A stretch of 64,000 nucleotides of DNA from Neoechinorhynchus agilis (GCA_051530055.1 CM121342.1:5580001-5644000), one strand, 5' to 3'; positions 14,101 through 23,897 are shown, counted from the first letter of the stretch. Program-made: numbers and translations. The notes: generated by a model from the letters alone, not told the origin.

Positions 14101-15099
14101 TCAAGCAACGTCGTATCATATCATCCTTCATATGTAAAGAACAATCTACGTTTTTGGTATAAACCGAAAATATCCCGTGAAGAAACCATCAGAATCCTCA
14201 AAAACAAAACACCAGGTCATTTTTTGATCCGCGACTCCGTCGGTTTTCCGGGCGCTTATGGATTAGCACTAAAAGTAGCACATCCACCCATCCATGTTCA
14301 AATCAAACCTGGAGCGGATCCTACTAATGAACTCGTACGACATTATCTAATTGAACCAACATCACAAGGAGTTCGGCTCAAAGGATGTGCCAATGAACCC
14401 ACATATGCAACACTTTCAGCGCTGGTCTATCATCATACCATCGATCAAATCGCTCTCCCATGCAAACTCATTCTACCTTCCAACGATCCGCTTCCCATGC
14501 CAGCAACAGCCGCCCACGCTCAAACGTCCGCTCACAGCATTTTAGAGAAAGGAGCGGCTTGTTATGTCGTGTTTCTCGGCACTATTGATCTAGCCAGCAG
14601 CAGCAGCACCAATAATCAAGCATTAGCTAATACATGCCAAAGAGCGATCGATCAATTGATGAATTCAAAAACGAGGCCAGTGCTGGTACATTTTAGAGTC
14701 AGTTCTCAAGGAATTACCGTGACGGATGTCGCAAGACAATCGTTTACTTCGAGGCATTTCGCCGTGAACACTGTTTTACACTGTGGCCAAGATTCGGATC
14801 GAAACAGAATGTGGAACGCGGATGAGCGAGTCAGGGCCGAGCTGACTGAAGTAGCCATAACAGCAGGTCCGTTATCGCCCACGATAAATCTACCACCACC
14901 TTCGACAATGACATGCAAACCTCGATGCTTTGCGTTCATTACCAGATCTCAGAGCGGAAACCTCGACTCAGTCTTTGTATTCGCCGAATTCGATCCAAAA
15001 CAACCTGCATCCGCTATAGTCAACTTCGTAACTAAGGTCATGCTGGCTGGTGTGCAGCAGCAGCAGCAGCGGTCGGATACATTATCCGCAAATGTGTGA
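2187..15099 (+). CDS. Tensin (PTEN-like C2, SH2 and PTB domains); 5' part outside or not resolved
   Basis: Tensins link integrin tails and phosphotyrosine signalling to actin at adhesion sites. Three exons are supported: 2187-2351, 2394-2656 and 13076-15099. The first two encode the C-terminal half of the PTEN-like region: a YQSAKQVYKSA stretch matches vertebrate YQAMQ.VYTSG, followed by FLKLKGDICLRVYNK and a CQF.T core. The last encodes a low-complexity linker, an SH2 domain at about 14140-14500 with FLIRDS (14221-14238), and a tensin-type PTB at about 14530-15080, ending at TGA 15099. Splice phases agree: phase 2 across a 42-nt intron, then phase 1 from the strong donor at 2657 to the pyrimidine-rich acceptor before 13076. 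No clear phosphatase P-loop was found upstream; a coding-like RRFNYKRF near 2095-2120 resembles tensin DRFAMKRF. Joining 2656 to 13076 is inference, and unseen exons may lie between. Confidence 0.72.
2985..4790 (+). repeat. Minisatellite, about ten units of 175-200 bp
   Basis: The block 'ggttacatgaacgcggatcc' recurs about ten times (for example near 3091, 3267, 3446, 3648, 4010, 4208, 4530, 4728), followed each time by a TTGTGATTTTA segment, an ATCGATATTTTGGGG segment and 'agcagcactgaacttgtcgg'. Some units are shortened by loss of a 20-25-bp piece. It lies in the large tensin intron, immediately upstream of NDUFA6. Short open frames inside it are by-products of the repeat. Confidence 0.9.
4973..5410 (+). 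CDS. NDUFA6: NADH:ubiquinone oxidoreductase subunit A6 (LYR-family complex I accessory subunit)
   Basis: NDUFA6 is a small LYR-motif protein of the mitochondrial complex I matrix arm that binds acyl-carrier protein. The N-terminal exon encodes SRLTKPFIPMLSWTKKDARR and then VQSLYHAWIRQIP, in line with mammalian [27 protein letters not shown]. LYH replaces the usual LYR. After a short intron (about 5195-5236, exact ends uncertain) the frame continues with VIDMLVCKGEQQLFEIASHW and then QQDDHVMHFF, matching [21 protein letters not shown] and THVMRFF, and stops at 5410. I chose the ATG at 4973 because the length then fits the family (about 130 aa); an in-frame ATG at 4934 would add 13 residues. 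The gene lies inside the proposed tensin intron, on the same strand. Confidence 0.85.
5411..7250. other. No convincing gene; intronic or intergenic sequence
   Basis: Open frames here are short and AT-rich, with no recognisable domain. The most coding-like stretch is 6565-6690 (+), which begins QTYQVPPYAFALGVPPSSAA. It has fairly even codon use but no clear start, and could be an unrecognised exon. Confidence 0.4.
7252..8690 (+). repeat. Minisatellite of 114-bp units (about 12.6 copies) that stays open in one frame
   Basis: The spacing of the word 'tctagtctaatgg' is 114 bases, an exact multiple of three, so one frame runs 478 codons without a stop. The 38-residue unit reads ILHFPHFQYFSSLMETFIDQ and continues FLYSISLFLGTQTK. 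Differences between units include several amino-acid replacements (A/V, P/A, D/G, M/T) and are not biased to silent positions. There is no domain. I therefore read it as a non-coding array whose unit happens to be divisible by three; translation is possible but unsupported. Confidence 0.85.
9328..9534 (+). CDS. Possible small acidic protein or unassigned exon, 68 aa
   Basis: An ATG at 9328 opens a frame beginning MHRRHSETDSSSGLEEKML, rich in Glu and Ser, with a C-terminal half of charged heptads (YERHEKEIVELNEEG), ending at TAG 9534. Codon choice looks more gene-like than its surroundings. I recognise no family. It sits in the large tensin intron and could be a tensin linker exon, a separate short gene, or chance. 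Confidence 0.3.
   Translation: MHRRHSETDSSSGLEEKMLKLSIRLLKSDTPRTPEDEGEEECCLVEYERHEKEIVELNEEGALEFSVS
9955..10033 (+). CDS. Candidate alternative first exon for a short tensin isoform
   Basis: An ATG at 9955 starts a Cys/Arg-rich 26-codon frame beginning MDCSGCSSRQHQRRQRRCCC. It runs into a GTAAAT donor at 10034 in phase 1. That phase matches the acceptor of the SH2-PTB exon at 13076, so the two could splice into a product lacking the PTEN-like region. The cysteines near the start would suit lipid anchoring. This is inference from phase alone. Confidence 0.25.
10040..11770. other. No gene recognised; intron sequence
   Basis: Short open frames on both strands lack domains and convincing splice context. 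I see no tandem or inverted repeat of note in this stretch. Confidence 0.45.
11890..12745 (+). repeat. GC-richer tandem repeat of about 218-bp units
   Basis: The word 'gccgcccaggaacgtatggc' starts at about 11968, 12319 and 12537. Each unit contains two diverged copies of a 'gaacgcatggcccgcctccc' submotif, and one intervening unit (about 12183-12318) lacks the middle. Units of 218 bases shift frame between copies, so the open frames at 11775-12200 and 12333-12746 are unlikely to be one protein. It lies just upstream of the tensin SH2-PTB exon. Confidence 0.8.
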
Positions 15100-15244
15100 C
15101 ACTCACCACTGGGCAAACAAAAACAATTGTGTTCATATCATCAACAAAAACAGAATATCGTGCGCTGAGTATTGATTTGCCTTTTTAAATATGAGTCATG
15201 AATGGAGGGTCTTACACCACCGGCGAGGTTGAGAGTCTTTTTAC

Positions 15245-15688
15245 TGATAAAATATGGCGAAGAAAATAAGAACTAAGAAATTCGATTTTATTGTGAATTT
15301 TCGGCCTTAGCGTAGGCCTTCTTGAGACCATCTAAAATGTATCAGTCACAAATCCTATGTCCTTTTGGAACGATATCTGGCGGAACGAGTAGGCGGAGTG
15401 TGTAATCGCCCTTTGGATAAACATCGCCTCCATCGTCGTTCTATCCCGTCGGTTTCTACACTCTGCGAGAACCTCAGTTGCTCCAAAATCGATTTGGTGT
15501 CCACTCTCAATCGTATGATGTACAATCGCGGACTTCGTATCCATTTGTTTGGAGACAGCTCTCCGAAGGACATAGGATTTGTGACTGATACATTTTAGAT
15601 AGTCTGAAGAAGGCCTACGATAAGGCCGAAAATTCACAACACAAAATCGAATTTCTCAGTTCTTATTTTCTTCACCATATTTTATCAA
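15245..15688 (-). mobile_element. Penelope-like element remnant between ~120-bp inverted repeats
   Basis: The arms at about 15245-15364 and 15570-15688 are near-perfect reverse complements. Between them the minus strand (15637 to 15332) codes a fragment with VHHTIESGHQIDFGATEVL and RTTMEAMFIQ, which resembles the end of the GIY-YIG endonuclease domain of Penelope-like retroelements (xxH..E.GH.IDW.....L....R...E...I). The reverse transcriptase is absent, so this is a short decayed copy. Each arm carries the 'ctgaagaaggcc...ggccgaaa' motif. Confidence 0.6.
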
Positions 15689-15747
15689 CAATGTTAAATA
15701 TATATTCGAGTCTTTTTACTCTTTTTTTAATGAGAGAACGATTCGTG

Positions 15748-16065
15748 CTAATTTTGCCTAAGCAATGCCAGAAACACGAAAATCATTTCGAAGACTAAAA
15801 AAAGTAGCCCATTGGAAACAAAAATTATCAAAGGGAAACAACAATTTTCTTCATGCTTTTCCTTTCTCGGGTTTGCACAAAAACTTGCAGCCTCCGCCCG
15901 TTTCTCTCTCTCAATAACGTCGGTCCTCAACCACACACAATCTTTCCATCGTTTTATCGGCCTTCCGCGCCTCCTGGTCCCCTCGAATCCATCCTCGAGG
16001 AAACTCGGTGTCGGTCCCACAAGCCCATCGGATAAATGGAGGGGCATCCGACCGTAAAAACCTTG
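15748..16065 (-). mobile_element. LINE 3'-end coding fragment
   Basis: The minus-strand frame contains RRRGRPIKRWKDCVWLRTDV, the R.RGRP..RW.D.V signature usual at the C-terminus of LINE-encoded reverse transcriptases. No catalytic domain remains. The window carries two other LINE types, but the match is too short to assign this piece to either. Confidence 0.45.
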
Positions 16066-16099
16066 CACCAATAAAACCAAAAATGAGCAGTCTATAAAA

Positions 16100-16890
16100 A
16101 GGAAACGAGGTCCTTTTTAATATTTCCGAGAAGCCAAACCTTTCCTCTCACGTCCTCAATGCACCCTTTCATCGCGGATACAAAGACGACTTTGATTTTA
16201 TTTTCTGAATCATGCAATGGTCAGTGCAAAATATTCTTTTTATCGCTTCTTCTTTGATTTACCTCGTTGTAGAAAAACGAGTTTCATCTCTGAATATTTT
16301 TTAAACTTCTGCGCGCGTTTTGCCTTCGCTTTTTTTCGGTAGCACACAAATTAAGGCAGGGACCAGAGTCGAAATCATTATTTTGTTCCTTTTGGCGTCG
16401 AAATCATTCGGGTCGTTTGGTACCGTGGCTTAAGGAACTGGTCAATCAGTTGTCCAAGAGACTGAGATGAATCACTGACGATTCTAGATCAGGAGCATTA
16501 CTCAAACATTAGTCTGCCCCTGCAATCGGGGGAACGCTGCATTCGTCCTTTCGACCTTTACACCAGGGCGGCAGTTGAGTGATTCAAAAGGACGGTGGTG
16601 TGAAAGATTTCAAGTCTGAAAAAATATGATACTTAAAAAATTATCAAATTATTCCTAAGACAAAAAAAGGAGGTAAGATCAACAACGAACTCCAAAGAGC
16701 ACTCTTTAAAAGATTTCAAGATTCGGAAACTTTTAACACAGTTTTCGTCGAAAATACGTCATCACGAGCTGAAATTTTGAATACGCGCGCAAATTAAAAA
16801 GTGCGAAAGAAACGATAAAGCCTTTTGTACAATAAGAAACAACAAAAATCGGAATTGTTGTTTAGTCTTGGGCACGACGATGTTCGAAAC
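16100..16890. other. No gene recognised
   Basis: Neither strand has a supported reading frame. A GC-richer block at 16360-16600 has a dispersed-repeat feel but no matching copy that I could find in this window. Confidence 0.4.
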
Positions 16891-16966
16891 GTCTTTAATA
16901 AATAATCATTCACCGAGAGTGAAGACCTAAACAATAATTCCAATCGCGTTCCCCGGTACCTTACAT
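16890..16966. repeat. Third member of the fold-back family, at the edge of the duplication
   Basis: The segment 'cctaaacaataattccaatcgcgttccccggtaccttacatat' repeats the end of the 600-755 copy almost exactly. It stops where the 1,850-bp chitinase duplication begins at 16967, so one duplication breakpoint lies in or beside this element. Confidence 0.6.
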
Positions 16967-18816
16967 ATCGATTCACATCCTTTAAAGTATGTTTACCGAG
17001 AATCACCGTCCTGATAAAAAAGAGATCGAAATCTATTCTACTGAGTAAAGTCCGAGTTCCGGCCAACCAAGTGGAAACGGTTGAAGGAATTAGGGAGGGA
17101 ATCCGAAATATCGTCTTTTTAATTTCACCGCCAGAAAACAACCTTAAAAGAATCATTGATTATTTATTGTTAAAAATTCATCTAGCATGGCGACCCGCAA
17201 GTGACCAATTGGGCGTGATTGCATATCTGAAGTTGGTAGTCGAAAAGAGTTCCAGTTGGACAACTCATTTCAGCTGGCGGGTTAACACGGCAATCAAAGT
17301 AGTATTCGCATCCTCGTGCCACATTTGGTTCAAAATCGATTCCACAATTGCATATTCCGCCCGCTGGTGGTTGTGTGGTCAACGGAGGCTGAGTGGTGCC
17401 GGCTGGTGGTTGTGTGGTCAATGGAGGCTGAGTTGTGCCGGCTGGTGGTTGTGTGGTCAATGGAGGCTGAGTTGTGCCGGCTGGTGGTTGTGTGGTCAAT
17501 GGCGGAACTTCTTCGTCCGACTTAGCCAACTGATGGACATGTTTCATAAGCGGATATCTCCCTTGTCCACAGTGACGACCATTGAAATCATCCAAGTCGA
17601 TAGCCCAGATAATGACTCCTTTATAGCCCTTATCCTTGGCGTATTGAATTTTTATTGCAAGGCTTTGTGCATCGTCATAACCGATCCATTTATTGTTTCC
17701 TGTCATGTACGGCACTTTCATATTTTCATCGAATCCGGAGGTTACTCCACTTTTTCCTAGTTCCTTACAAACTTCATAATAAGAAACATAACCCGGTTCG
17801 CGCGTGAATTCTCCCATTGGGCATTGTCCATTCGGATAAGAATCGCCAAAAGAACCAGTTGCCGTGTTGAGTCCATAAAGTCTTCCATAAAGTGGAAGGC
17901 CGATCATGAGTTTGTTCTTTGGAGCACCCTTTTGTTCATAGTAGTTCATTGCGAAGTCCATATTGAAATCCGGATTCACTGTTTGGGGATGTGCGTATAG
18001 CGGTGCTTGATGTTCCACTTTCAAAATGTTATCGGCACAAACGAAGAAATCGTAAGTCATTACGCCGATGTGATCAAGATGATTACTGATTGCTGGAACG
18101 TCGTAGGATGTATCGATGGTTTCTTTTCCAGCTCCAAGAGCAGCGGACAAACTGAGTCCCTGTGCTTGGAAATCCCGGTGCATTTCTTCAACGAGTCTGA
18201 CAAAGTTTTCCTTGTCGGATGGACGCGATCCTTCTCGCTTGGCTGGATATTCCCAATCAAGATCAAGACCGTCGAGATTGTATTGTTTCAGAAATCCAAT
18301 ACTGGAATCAATGAATGTCCTTCTGTTCTCAGGAGTGGATACCATGTTAGAGAAAGTGGTCGAAGCCGCAGTCCATCCGCCAATAGCCACTTTAATTTTC
18401 ACATTTGGGTGAGCGCCCTTAAGCGATACGAGTTGACTGATCTGTTCAATGTCGTTCGCTTCGAAGGTTGCGATGCGGCTGTCCGGTCCAACCATGAGAA
18501 AAGAGTAAAGAACTTCGTCGCAAAGACTAAGATCCGTTTCTGACATTGAGAATTTACCATCTCCTAGGCGGTACTGAGACCAACTTGTGACATAACAAAC
18601 GACATCGAGAGTGTTCGCTAACGGGAGAAGATAGCAAGAGAAGATTGTCAAGAACGATAGGAGTATGTTCGCCATTGGTTGTTGTACAAAGCGGACCAAC
18701 GATGCTTTATACTCAATGAGTAATCTGCGTGTCCAATGAAGCGGAGAATACAATTACCGTAACTGGTTTGTTATTTTGATCGCTAATTGACGATTATTTT
18801 CATTGCTTTTTTGCGA
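16967..18816. repeat. Segmental duplication, copy 1 (1,850 bp)
   Basis: The segment repeats at 21058-22907 with a constant offset of 4,091 bases and no difference in the lines I compared. It covers the entire chitinase coding region plus about 215 bp beyond the stop and 140 bp upstream of the start. Both copies are in the same orientation. Confidence 0.95.
17182..18675 (-). CDS. Secreted GH18 chitinase with Thr/Pro linker and CBM14 domain, copy 1
   Basis: Chitinase of glycoside hydrolase family 18, cutting chitin in cuticle, eggshell or pharyngeal lining. The ATG at 18675 begins a signal peptide ([20 protein letters not shown]). The catalytic domain spans about residues 22-380 with KVAIGGW and the [10 protein letters not shown] active-site motif, whose Glu is the general acid. 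A linker repeats [13 protein letters not shown] about four times. The six-cysteine C-terminus (residues ~440-497) fits a CBM14 (peritrophin-A) chitin-binding domain. The length of 497 aa is normal. The reading frame has no intron, unlike its neighbours. AATAAA follows 14 bases after the stop. The twin at 21273-22766 encodes the same protein. Confidence 0.93.
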   Translation of the reverse strand: MANILLSFLTIFSCYLLPLANTLDVVCYVTSWSQYRLGDGKFSMSETDLSLCDEVLYSFLMVGPDSRIATFEANDIEQISQLVSLKGAHPNVKIKVAIGGWTAASTTFSNMVSTPENRRTFIDSSIGFLKQYNLDGLDLDWEYPAKREGSRPSDKENFVRLVEEMHRDFQAQGLSLSAALGAGKETIDTSYDVPAISNHLDHIGVMTYDFFVCADNILKVEHQAPLYAHPQTVNPDFNMDFAMNYYEQKGAPKNKLMIGLPLYGRLYGLNTATGSFGDSYPNGQCPMGEFTREPGYVSYYEVCKELGKSGVTSGFDENMKVPYMTGNNKWIGYDDAQSLAIKIQYAKDKGYKGVIIWAIDLDDFNGRHCGQGRYPLMKHVHQLAKSDEEVPPLTTQPPAGTTQPPLTTQPPAGTTQPPLTTQPPAGTTQPPLTTQPPAGGICNCGIDFEPNVARGCEYYFDCRVNPPAEMSCPTGTLFDYQLQICNHAQLVTCGSPC

Positions 18817-19479
18817 AAAAACACATCAAAGGAGATACCGTCGAGCGCTTTTTTTCATGGCTTCGTTCAGTGTAGTTTCACAATGTTAAAGGTTTTTAAC
18901 GTTGGCAATATTTTATGGTATTAATCGAAAAATTACAGCCATGTTCCGGGTTTTTCGTGTGTTACAAATCACGATTGCAATTTATGTTCAGAATTAACTC
19001 GATTTCCCGTTAACTACGATAATTTTTAGATTCTGTGTGAAAATCGTTGGGATTTTTTGTTCTTCAAAGCGCATTTCTTCAGAATTTTACTTTTTCGCGA
19101 TGATCCTGCGAATTTATTTGTCTATGGAAAAAACACATCAATTGGCTTAAGAGTTTTGTTGTTCAAATGATTGCGTAATTGGTTTGTAGATGGCCAGGAG
19201 CGTCTTTTTAAAGTAGCCAATTTGTTATGCTCGTTTTAGAGACTAAACTCGAAATGAATTACAAAGTTTTTTCGCATCTATGAAATTAAGGAAAACGATT
19301 GCTGTTGTCCTGTTTTCGTCAACTTCGCCACAATTTCCGTCTTTTGTTTAAAAACGAGTTATGAAGCGATCAAAACGTGTGAAAGTTGGGCGCAAAGTGG
19401 TCTTGTAAAATTCGAAGTAACCATTGCGCTCCACTCCTTTTTAAAAGAACCTTTTTTGAACGTTTTTCGATTCTTGAAG
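18817..19479. other. Intergenic region between divergent chitinase 1 and YTHDC1
   Basis: No reading frame is supported here. Chitinase 1 (-) and YTHDC1 (+) are transcribed away from each other, so their promoters lie in this interval. The segment 19139-19215 is a diverged match to 23723-23800, beyond the other chitinase copy. Confidence 0.5.
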
Positions 19480-21013
19480 ATGCCTTCCCGATCAGCAGGC
19501 AGCAGTCTCGCGTCGACTTCATCCGACGATCAAGAGAACGAAGAAATTGTCGTTGATGAGATCGTTCAATACTGCGTAAATCGTGTTTCGGCGCAATATA
19601 CAAATGGTGAAGTATCTGAAGAGGACGATGATCACTCACTTTCTTGCCTATCAGCGAACGAGGTTTCACCAGTCGCTCACCTAATCTCCATTTGCCCGAT
19701 TTCGTCAATCGAACGCCATCGGACCTCTGCTAGAGCATCACCGATTGAACCGATACTCAGAGAAGGTAACTGGATGAACGAACTATTTTTGTATGCTTCT
19801 TACTTTATTGTAAGAAGTGTAAATAGCGAGAATGTTATCATCTCAAAACAGTTGAATGTTTGGTCAACCCCACCGGGTAACGAACGGAGACTTAATCGTG
19901 CATTTCGAGTAAGTTTCTTTAGCGTTCGTCATTGTTCTTAGAGAAATTTCTTACCTTGAAACAGGTTAATCGAAATGTAATTTTGATATTCGCTGTCTCA
20001 GATACTCATAAATTCCAAGGATTCGCTCGAATGCTATCTGAAGCTGACCATGAAACCGGAATGACAGTCAATTGGCGCCTTCCTTCTGCGTTTAATGCGA
20101 GTTCATTCACAGGTATCATTAAACTCGATTGGATCTGCAAGTAAGTCTACTGTCGCCCATCTTAAGAATTTAAGTATCTTTGAAAACAGAAAAGAGCTGC
20201 CGTTTGTGCTGACGAGTCATTTAACAAACTCATGGAACTTTAATCGTCCTGTCAAATTCGGCCGTGACGGTCAAGGAATTGATCCTATATGTGGAGAGGC
20301 TTTATGCCGATTATTGATCGATGGTGGAACCACTGTTGAACATTCAACCGCTCCTGAAATTGAGATTATTAATGAGCAAGCAACTCAACAACCGAGGTTC
20401 GTATACAAAAACAGTGATTGTCGTTAATTTCTTTTTTGTAAAAACCAAATAATAGATAAGGATTTATATGTTCTCAGGAATCTAATTACTTTGAGGCACA
20501 GAGACTTTTTTAGTTTTTTGATAGAATTCAATAAATAGCCTACAATTTTATTGTTTTCATCATCCGGCCTCTTCAAACTTTAGATCCGTCCTTCCTTTTA
20601 ACACAAGAGCTCTCTTTGGAGTGAATGAAGATGCGTTTGATGGCGATTACGACGACTACGTGAAAGCTTTCGAGGCTGAACACGAATCTCCCAATTCTTA
20701 TTTCAGCGTTCCCGACGACGTCCGCTACGACCGATCTATTATAAAGCGTACACTCCAATCATTTCTTGAAAGCACCTTATCAAGTTCAACCGAAGAAACC
20801 TCCGAACAGGCGAGGACGCTTGCTACCGCGGTAAAAACCAATCCAGAACTCCTCGACGTACTTGTTCGAGGGATTGCTAATGCATTTAACGTAGATGAAG
20901 GCGAAGAAAAGAATGGGGACGCAATTGCTATCGATGATAGTGCGGAAACAAAGGACAGTAAAGTTCCAAAAGTCGATGACGGGTTGGAAATGAACCAAGG
21001 AGAAGTTCTCTAA
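19480..21013 (+). CDS. YTHDC1: YTH-domain m6A reader, YTHDC1 type
   Basis: YTHDC1 binds N6-methyladenosine in nuclear RNA and influences splicing and export. Four exons keep frame: 19480-19908, 19965-20140, 20190-20396 and 20584-21013 (413 aa). The YTH domain covers exons 1-3: YFIVRSVNSENV and VWSTPPGNERRLNRAFR, then VILIFAVSDTHKFQGFARM, NWRLPS, and KLDWICKKELPF with HLTNSWN, all close to vertebrate YTHDC1. The two tryptophans of the methyl-adenine cage (VWST and NWRLP) are present. The N-terminus is acidic and Ser-rich; the C-terminal exon is acidic. The start is the ATG in 'gaagatgcc', the first in frame. A poly(A) signal AATAAA lies at 21036-21041. It converges on chitinase copy 2. Confidence 0.92.
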
Positions 21014-21057
21014 CCGTCATAACAGGTCGATGTTCAATAAAATCGCTTACTGAAATC

Positions 21058-22907
21058 ATCGATTCACATCCTTTAAAGTATGTTTACCGAGAATCACCGT
21101 CCTGATAAAAAAGAGATCGAAATCTATTCTACTGAGTAAAGTCCGAGTTCCGGCCAACCAAGTGGAAACGGTTGAAGGAATTAGGGAGGGAATCCGAAAT
21201 ATCGTCTTTTTAATTTCACCGCCAGAAAACAACCTTAAAAGAATCATTGATTATTTATTGTTAAAAATTCATCTAGCATGGCGACCCGCAAGTGACCAAT
21301 TGGGCGTGATTGCATATCTGAAGTTGGTAGTCGAAAAGAGTTCCAGTTGGACAACTCATTTCAGCTGGCGGGTTAACACGGCAATCAAAGTAGTATTCGC
21401 ATCCTCGTGCCACATTTGGTTCAAAATCGATTCCACAATTGCATATTCCGCCCGCTGGTGGTTGTGTGGTCAACGGAGGCTGAGTGGTGCCGGCTGGTGG
21501 TTGTGTGGTCAATGGAGGCTGAGTTGTGCCGGCTGGTGGTTGTGTGGTCAATGGAGGCTGAGTTGTGCCGGCTGGTGGTTGTGTGGTCAATGGCGGAACT
21601 TCTTCGTCCGACTTAGCCAACTGATGGACATGTTTCATAAGCGGATATCTCCCTTGTCCACAGTGACGACCATTGAAATCATCCAAGTCGATAGCCCAGA
21701 TAATGACTCCTTTATAGCCCTTATCCTTGGCGTATTGAATTTTTATTGCAAGGCTTTGTGCATCGTCATAACCGATCCATTTATTGTTTCCTGTCATGTA
21801 CGGCACTTTCATATTTTCATCGAATCCGGAGGTTACTCCACTTTTTCCTAGTTCCTTACAAACTTCATAATAAGAAACATAACCCGGTTCGCGCGTGAAT
21901 TCTCCCATTGGGCATTGTCCATTCGGATAAGAATCGCCAAAAGAACCAGTTGCCGTGTTGAGTCCATAAAGTCTTCCATAAAGTGGAAGGCCGATCATGA
22001 GTTTGTTCTTTGGAGCACCCTTTTGTTCATAGTAGTTCATTGCGAAGTCCATATTGAAATCCGGATTCACTGTTTGGGGATGTGCGTATAGCGGTGCTTG
22101 ATGTTCCACTTTCAAAATGTTATCGGCACAAACGAAGAAATCGTAAGTCATTACGCCGATGTGATCAAGATGATTACTGATTGCTGGAACGTCGTAGGAT
22201 GTATCGATGGTTTCTTTTCCAGCTCCAAGAGCAGCGGACAAACTGAGTCCCTGTGCTTGGAAATCCCGGTGCATTTCTTCAACGAGTCTGACAAAGTTTT
22301 CCTTGTCGGATGGACGCGATCCTTCTCGCTTGGCTGGATATTCCCAATCAAGATCAAGACCGTCGAGATTGTATTGTTTCAGAAATCCAATACTGGAATC
22401 AATGAATGTCCTTCTGTTCTCAGGAGTGGATACCATGTTAGAGAAAGTGGTCGAAGCCGCAGTCCATCCGCCAATAGCCACTTTAATTTTCACATTTGGG
22501 TGAGCGCCCTTAAGCGATACGAGTTGACTGATCTGTTCAATGTCGTTCGCTTCGAAGGTTGCGATGCGGCTGTCCGGTCCAACCATGAGAAAAGAGTAAA
22601 GAACTTCGTCGCAAAGACTAAGATCCGTTTCTGACATTGAGAATTTACCATCTCCTAGGCGGTACTGAGACCAACTTGTGACATAACAAACGACATCGAG
22701 AGTGTTCGCTAACGGGAGAAGATAGCAAGAGAAGATTGTCAAGAACGATAGGAGTATGTTCGCCATTGGTTGTTGTACAAAGCGGACCAACGATGCTTTA
22801 TACTCAATGAGTAATCTGCGTGTCCAATGAAGCGGAGAATACAATTACCGTAACTGGTTTGTTATTTTGATCGCTAATTGACGATTATTTTCATTGCTTT
22901 TTTGCGA
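21058..22907. repeat. Segmental duplication, copy 2 (1,850 bp)
   Basis: It matches 16967-18816 base for base where compared. The left edge lies 17 bases beyond the YTHDC1 poly(A) signal. The right edge abuts a LINE fragment starting at 22908. Confidence 0.95.
21273..22766 (-). CDS. Secreted GH18 chitinase with CBM14 domain, copy 2
   Basis: The encoded 497-aa protein is the same as the chitinase at 17182-18675: signal peptide, [10 protein letters not shown] active site, TTQPP linker and six-cysteine chitin-binding tail. The upstream 140 bases are also shared, so the core promoter may be duplicated, but sequence further upstream (a LINE fragment from 22908) differs from that of copy 1. Expression of the two could therefore differ. 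Absence of any difference implies a very recent event, ongoing conversion, or an assembly error. Confidence 0.92.
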   Translation of the reverse strand: MANILLSFLTIFSCYLLPLANTLDVVCYVTSWSQYRLGDGKFSMSETDLSLCDEVLYSFLMVGPDSRIATFEANDIEQISQLVSLKGAHPNVKIKVAIGGWTAASTTFSNMVSTPENRRTFIDSSIGFLKQYNLDGLDLDWEYPAKREGSRPSDKENFVRLVEEMHRDFQAQGLSLSAALGAGKETIDTSYDVPAISNHLDHIGVMTYDFFVCADNILKVEHQAPLYAHPQTVNPDFNMDFAMNYYEQKGAPKNKLMIGLPLYGRLYGLNTATGSFGDSYPNGQCPMGEFTREPGYVSYYEVCKELGKSGVTSGFDENMKVPYMTGNNKWIGYDDAQSLAIKIQYAKDKGYKGVIIWAIDLDDFNGRHCGQGRYPLMKHVHQLAKSDEEVPPLTTQPPAGTTQPPLTTQPPAGTTQPPLTTQPPAGTTQPPLTTQPPAGGICNCGIDFEPNVARGCEYYFDCRVNPPAEMSCPTGTLFDYQLQICNHAQLVTCGSPC

Positions 22908-23600
22908 CGCTCACCTTGACAAAGTGTTCACAAATATCGACGTGTATTCATCCGCCTCTAAACCCACTCTTCGGCCCTTATCACTCGCTCCACCCCACCT
23001 CAGCGTATGAAATCTCCCCTTTTAATCGCTTGAGATAAACGTGATCATCACATCTACAGTTTTTAAAACTGTTCAATTCTATGATTCGCCCATTCTACTC
23101 TTACAACAAAGATGACCTTTCCTTTACCGTGTTCTCCCTAACCTCAATCATAAAAAATTCCCTAAGTTCGACGTGGCACACCATGGATAACTCCCATCTC
23201 AAGAAATTACCTCGAAATTCGTCCTCTCGATCCGAAATCCCAAACTGGGCTCTTCGCTACATCATCCCCGGATTCTTCGACCCTGTTACCAGCGTTAGAA
23301 ACCACAGCCTTTTATATGACATCTTCCACTCACGCCTGAAAACTGCTAAAGTTATCCTTCTTCTAAAAAAAGGACATCCTATTTCGGCCGAATCATTCCG
23401 TCCAATATCCATTCTACCTGCCGCTCTTTCAAAGTTCATCGAAAAACGTTTTAAATCTCGCTTTCCTTCACTTGCTCGTTTTTCCATGCTACCCAATCTT
23501 CTCTCTCGAATATCAAAACTTGAAATGAACCTGAGGAAAGACCAACCTCACAAACTTTTCTCCCACAAAATCCGCATTCCATAGTTCCAATCCAATATGG
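22908..23600 (+). mobile_element. CR1-like LINE fragment with internal deletions
   Basis: The first 200 bases parallel the end of the endonuclease region of the larger LINE at 35.5-39.2 kb ('cttgacaaagtgttcacaaa' against 'cttgataagattttctcaaa', then 'aaacgtgatcatca'). From 23081 the frame carries NWALRYIIPGFFDPVTSV and FRPISILPAALSKFIEKRF, matching NWAIRFIIPELIDPLTHI and SILSPFSKILEKNF of that element. The palm motifs are missing. Confidence 0.75.
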
Positions 23601-23722
23601 TTTATCGTTCAAGTAACGATTACCCTATCTTAATAAAAAAAACAATGTCACAAAGAGGACCCAAAGACACATGGGTCTAATTCTTGTTATCTAACAAACA
23701 AATAAACGTGTTATTATTACAT

Positions 23723-23800
23723 TAATTGGCCTATAGGTTTTGTTGTTGAAATAATTGCACAATCAGTTGGAGATGGCCAGGAGCATCTTTCTACGTTATG
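23723..23800. repeat. Diverged repeat shared with 19139-19215
   Basis: The two segments align over about 75 bases, ending in 'agatggccaggagc(g/a)tctttc'-like sequence. They lie on the same side of each chitinase copy at different distances. They may mark an older, longer duplication or a dispersed repeat. Confidence 0.5.
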
Positions 23801-23897
23801 AAGTTTCCATCACCAAGAAGGTAAAAGGCGGTAAGTGATTTTATGTATCCGCATTTTCGTTCAACAATTCCGCTTATCTTAATCTAATGCATAGTTT

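Noticed and set aside
17071-17760. 229-codon plus-strand frame opposite the chitinase 3' end
   Set aside because: It is the antisense shadow of the chitinase TTQPP linker and repeats identically at 21162-21851 because the segment is duplicated.
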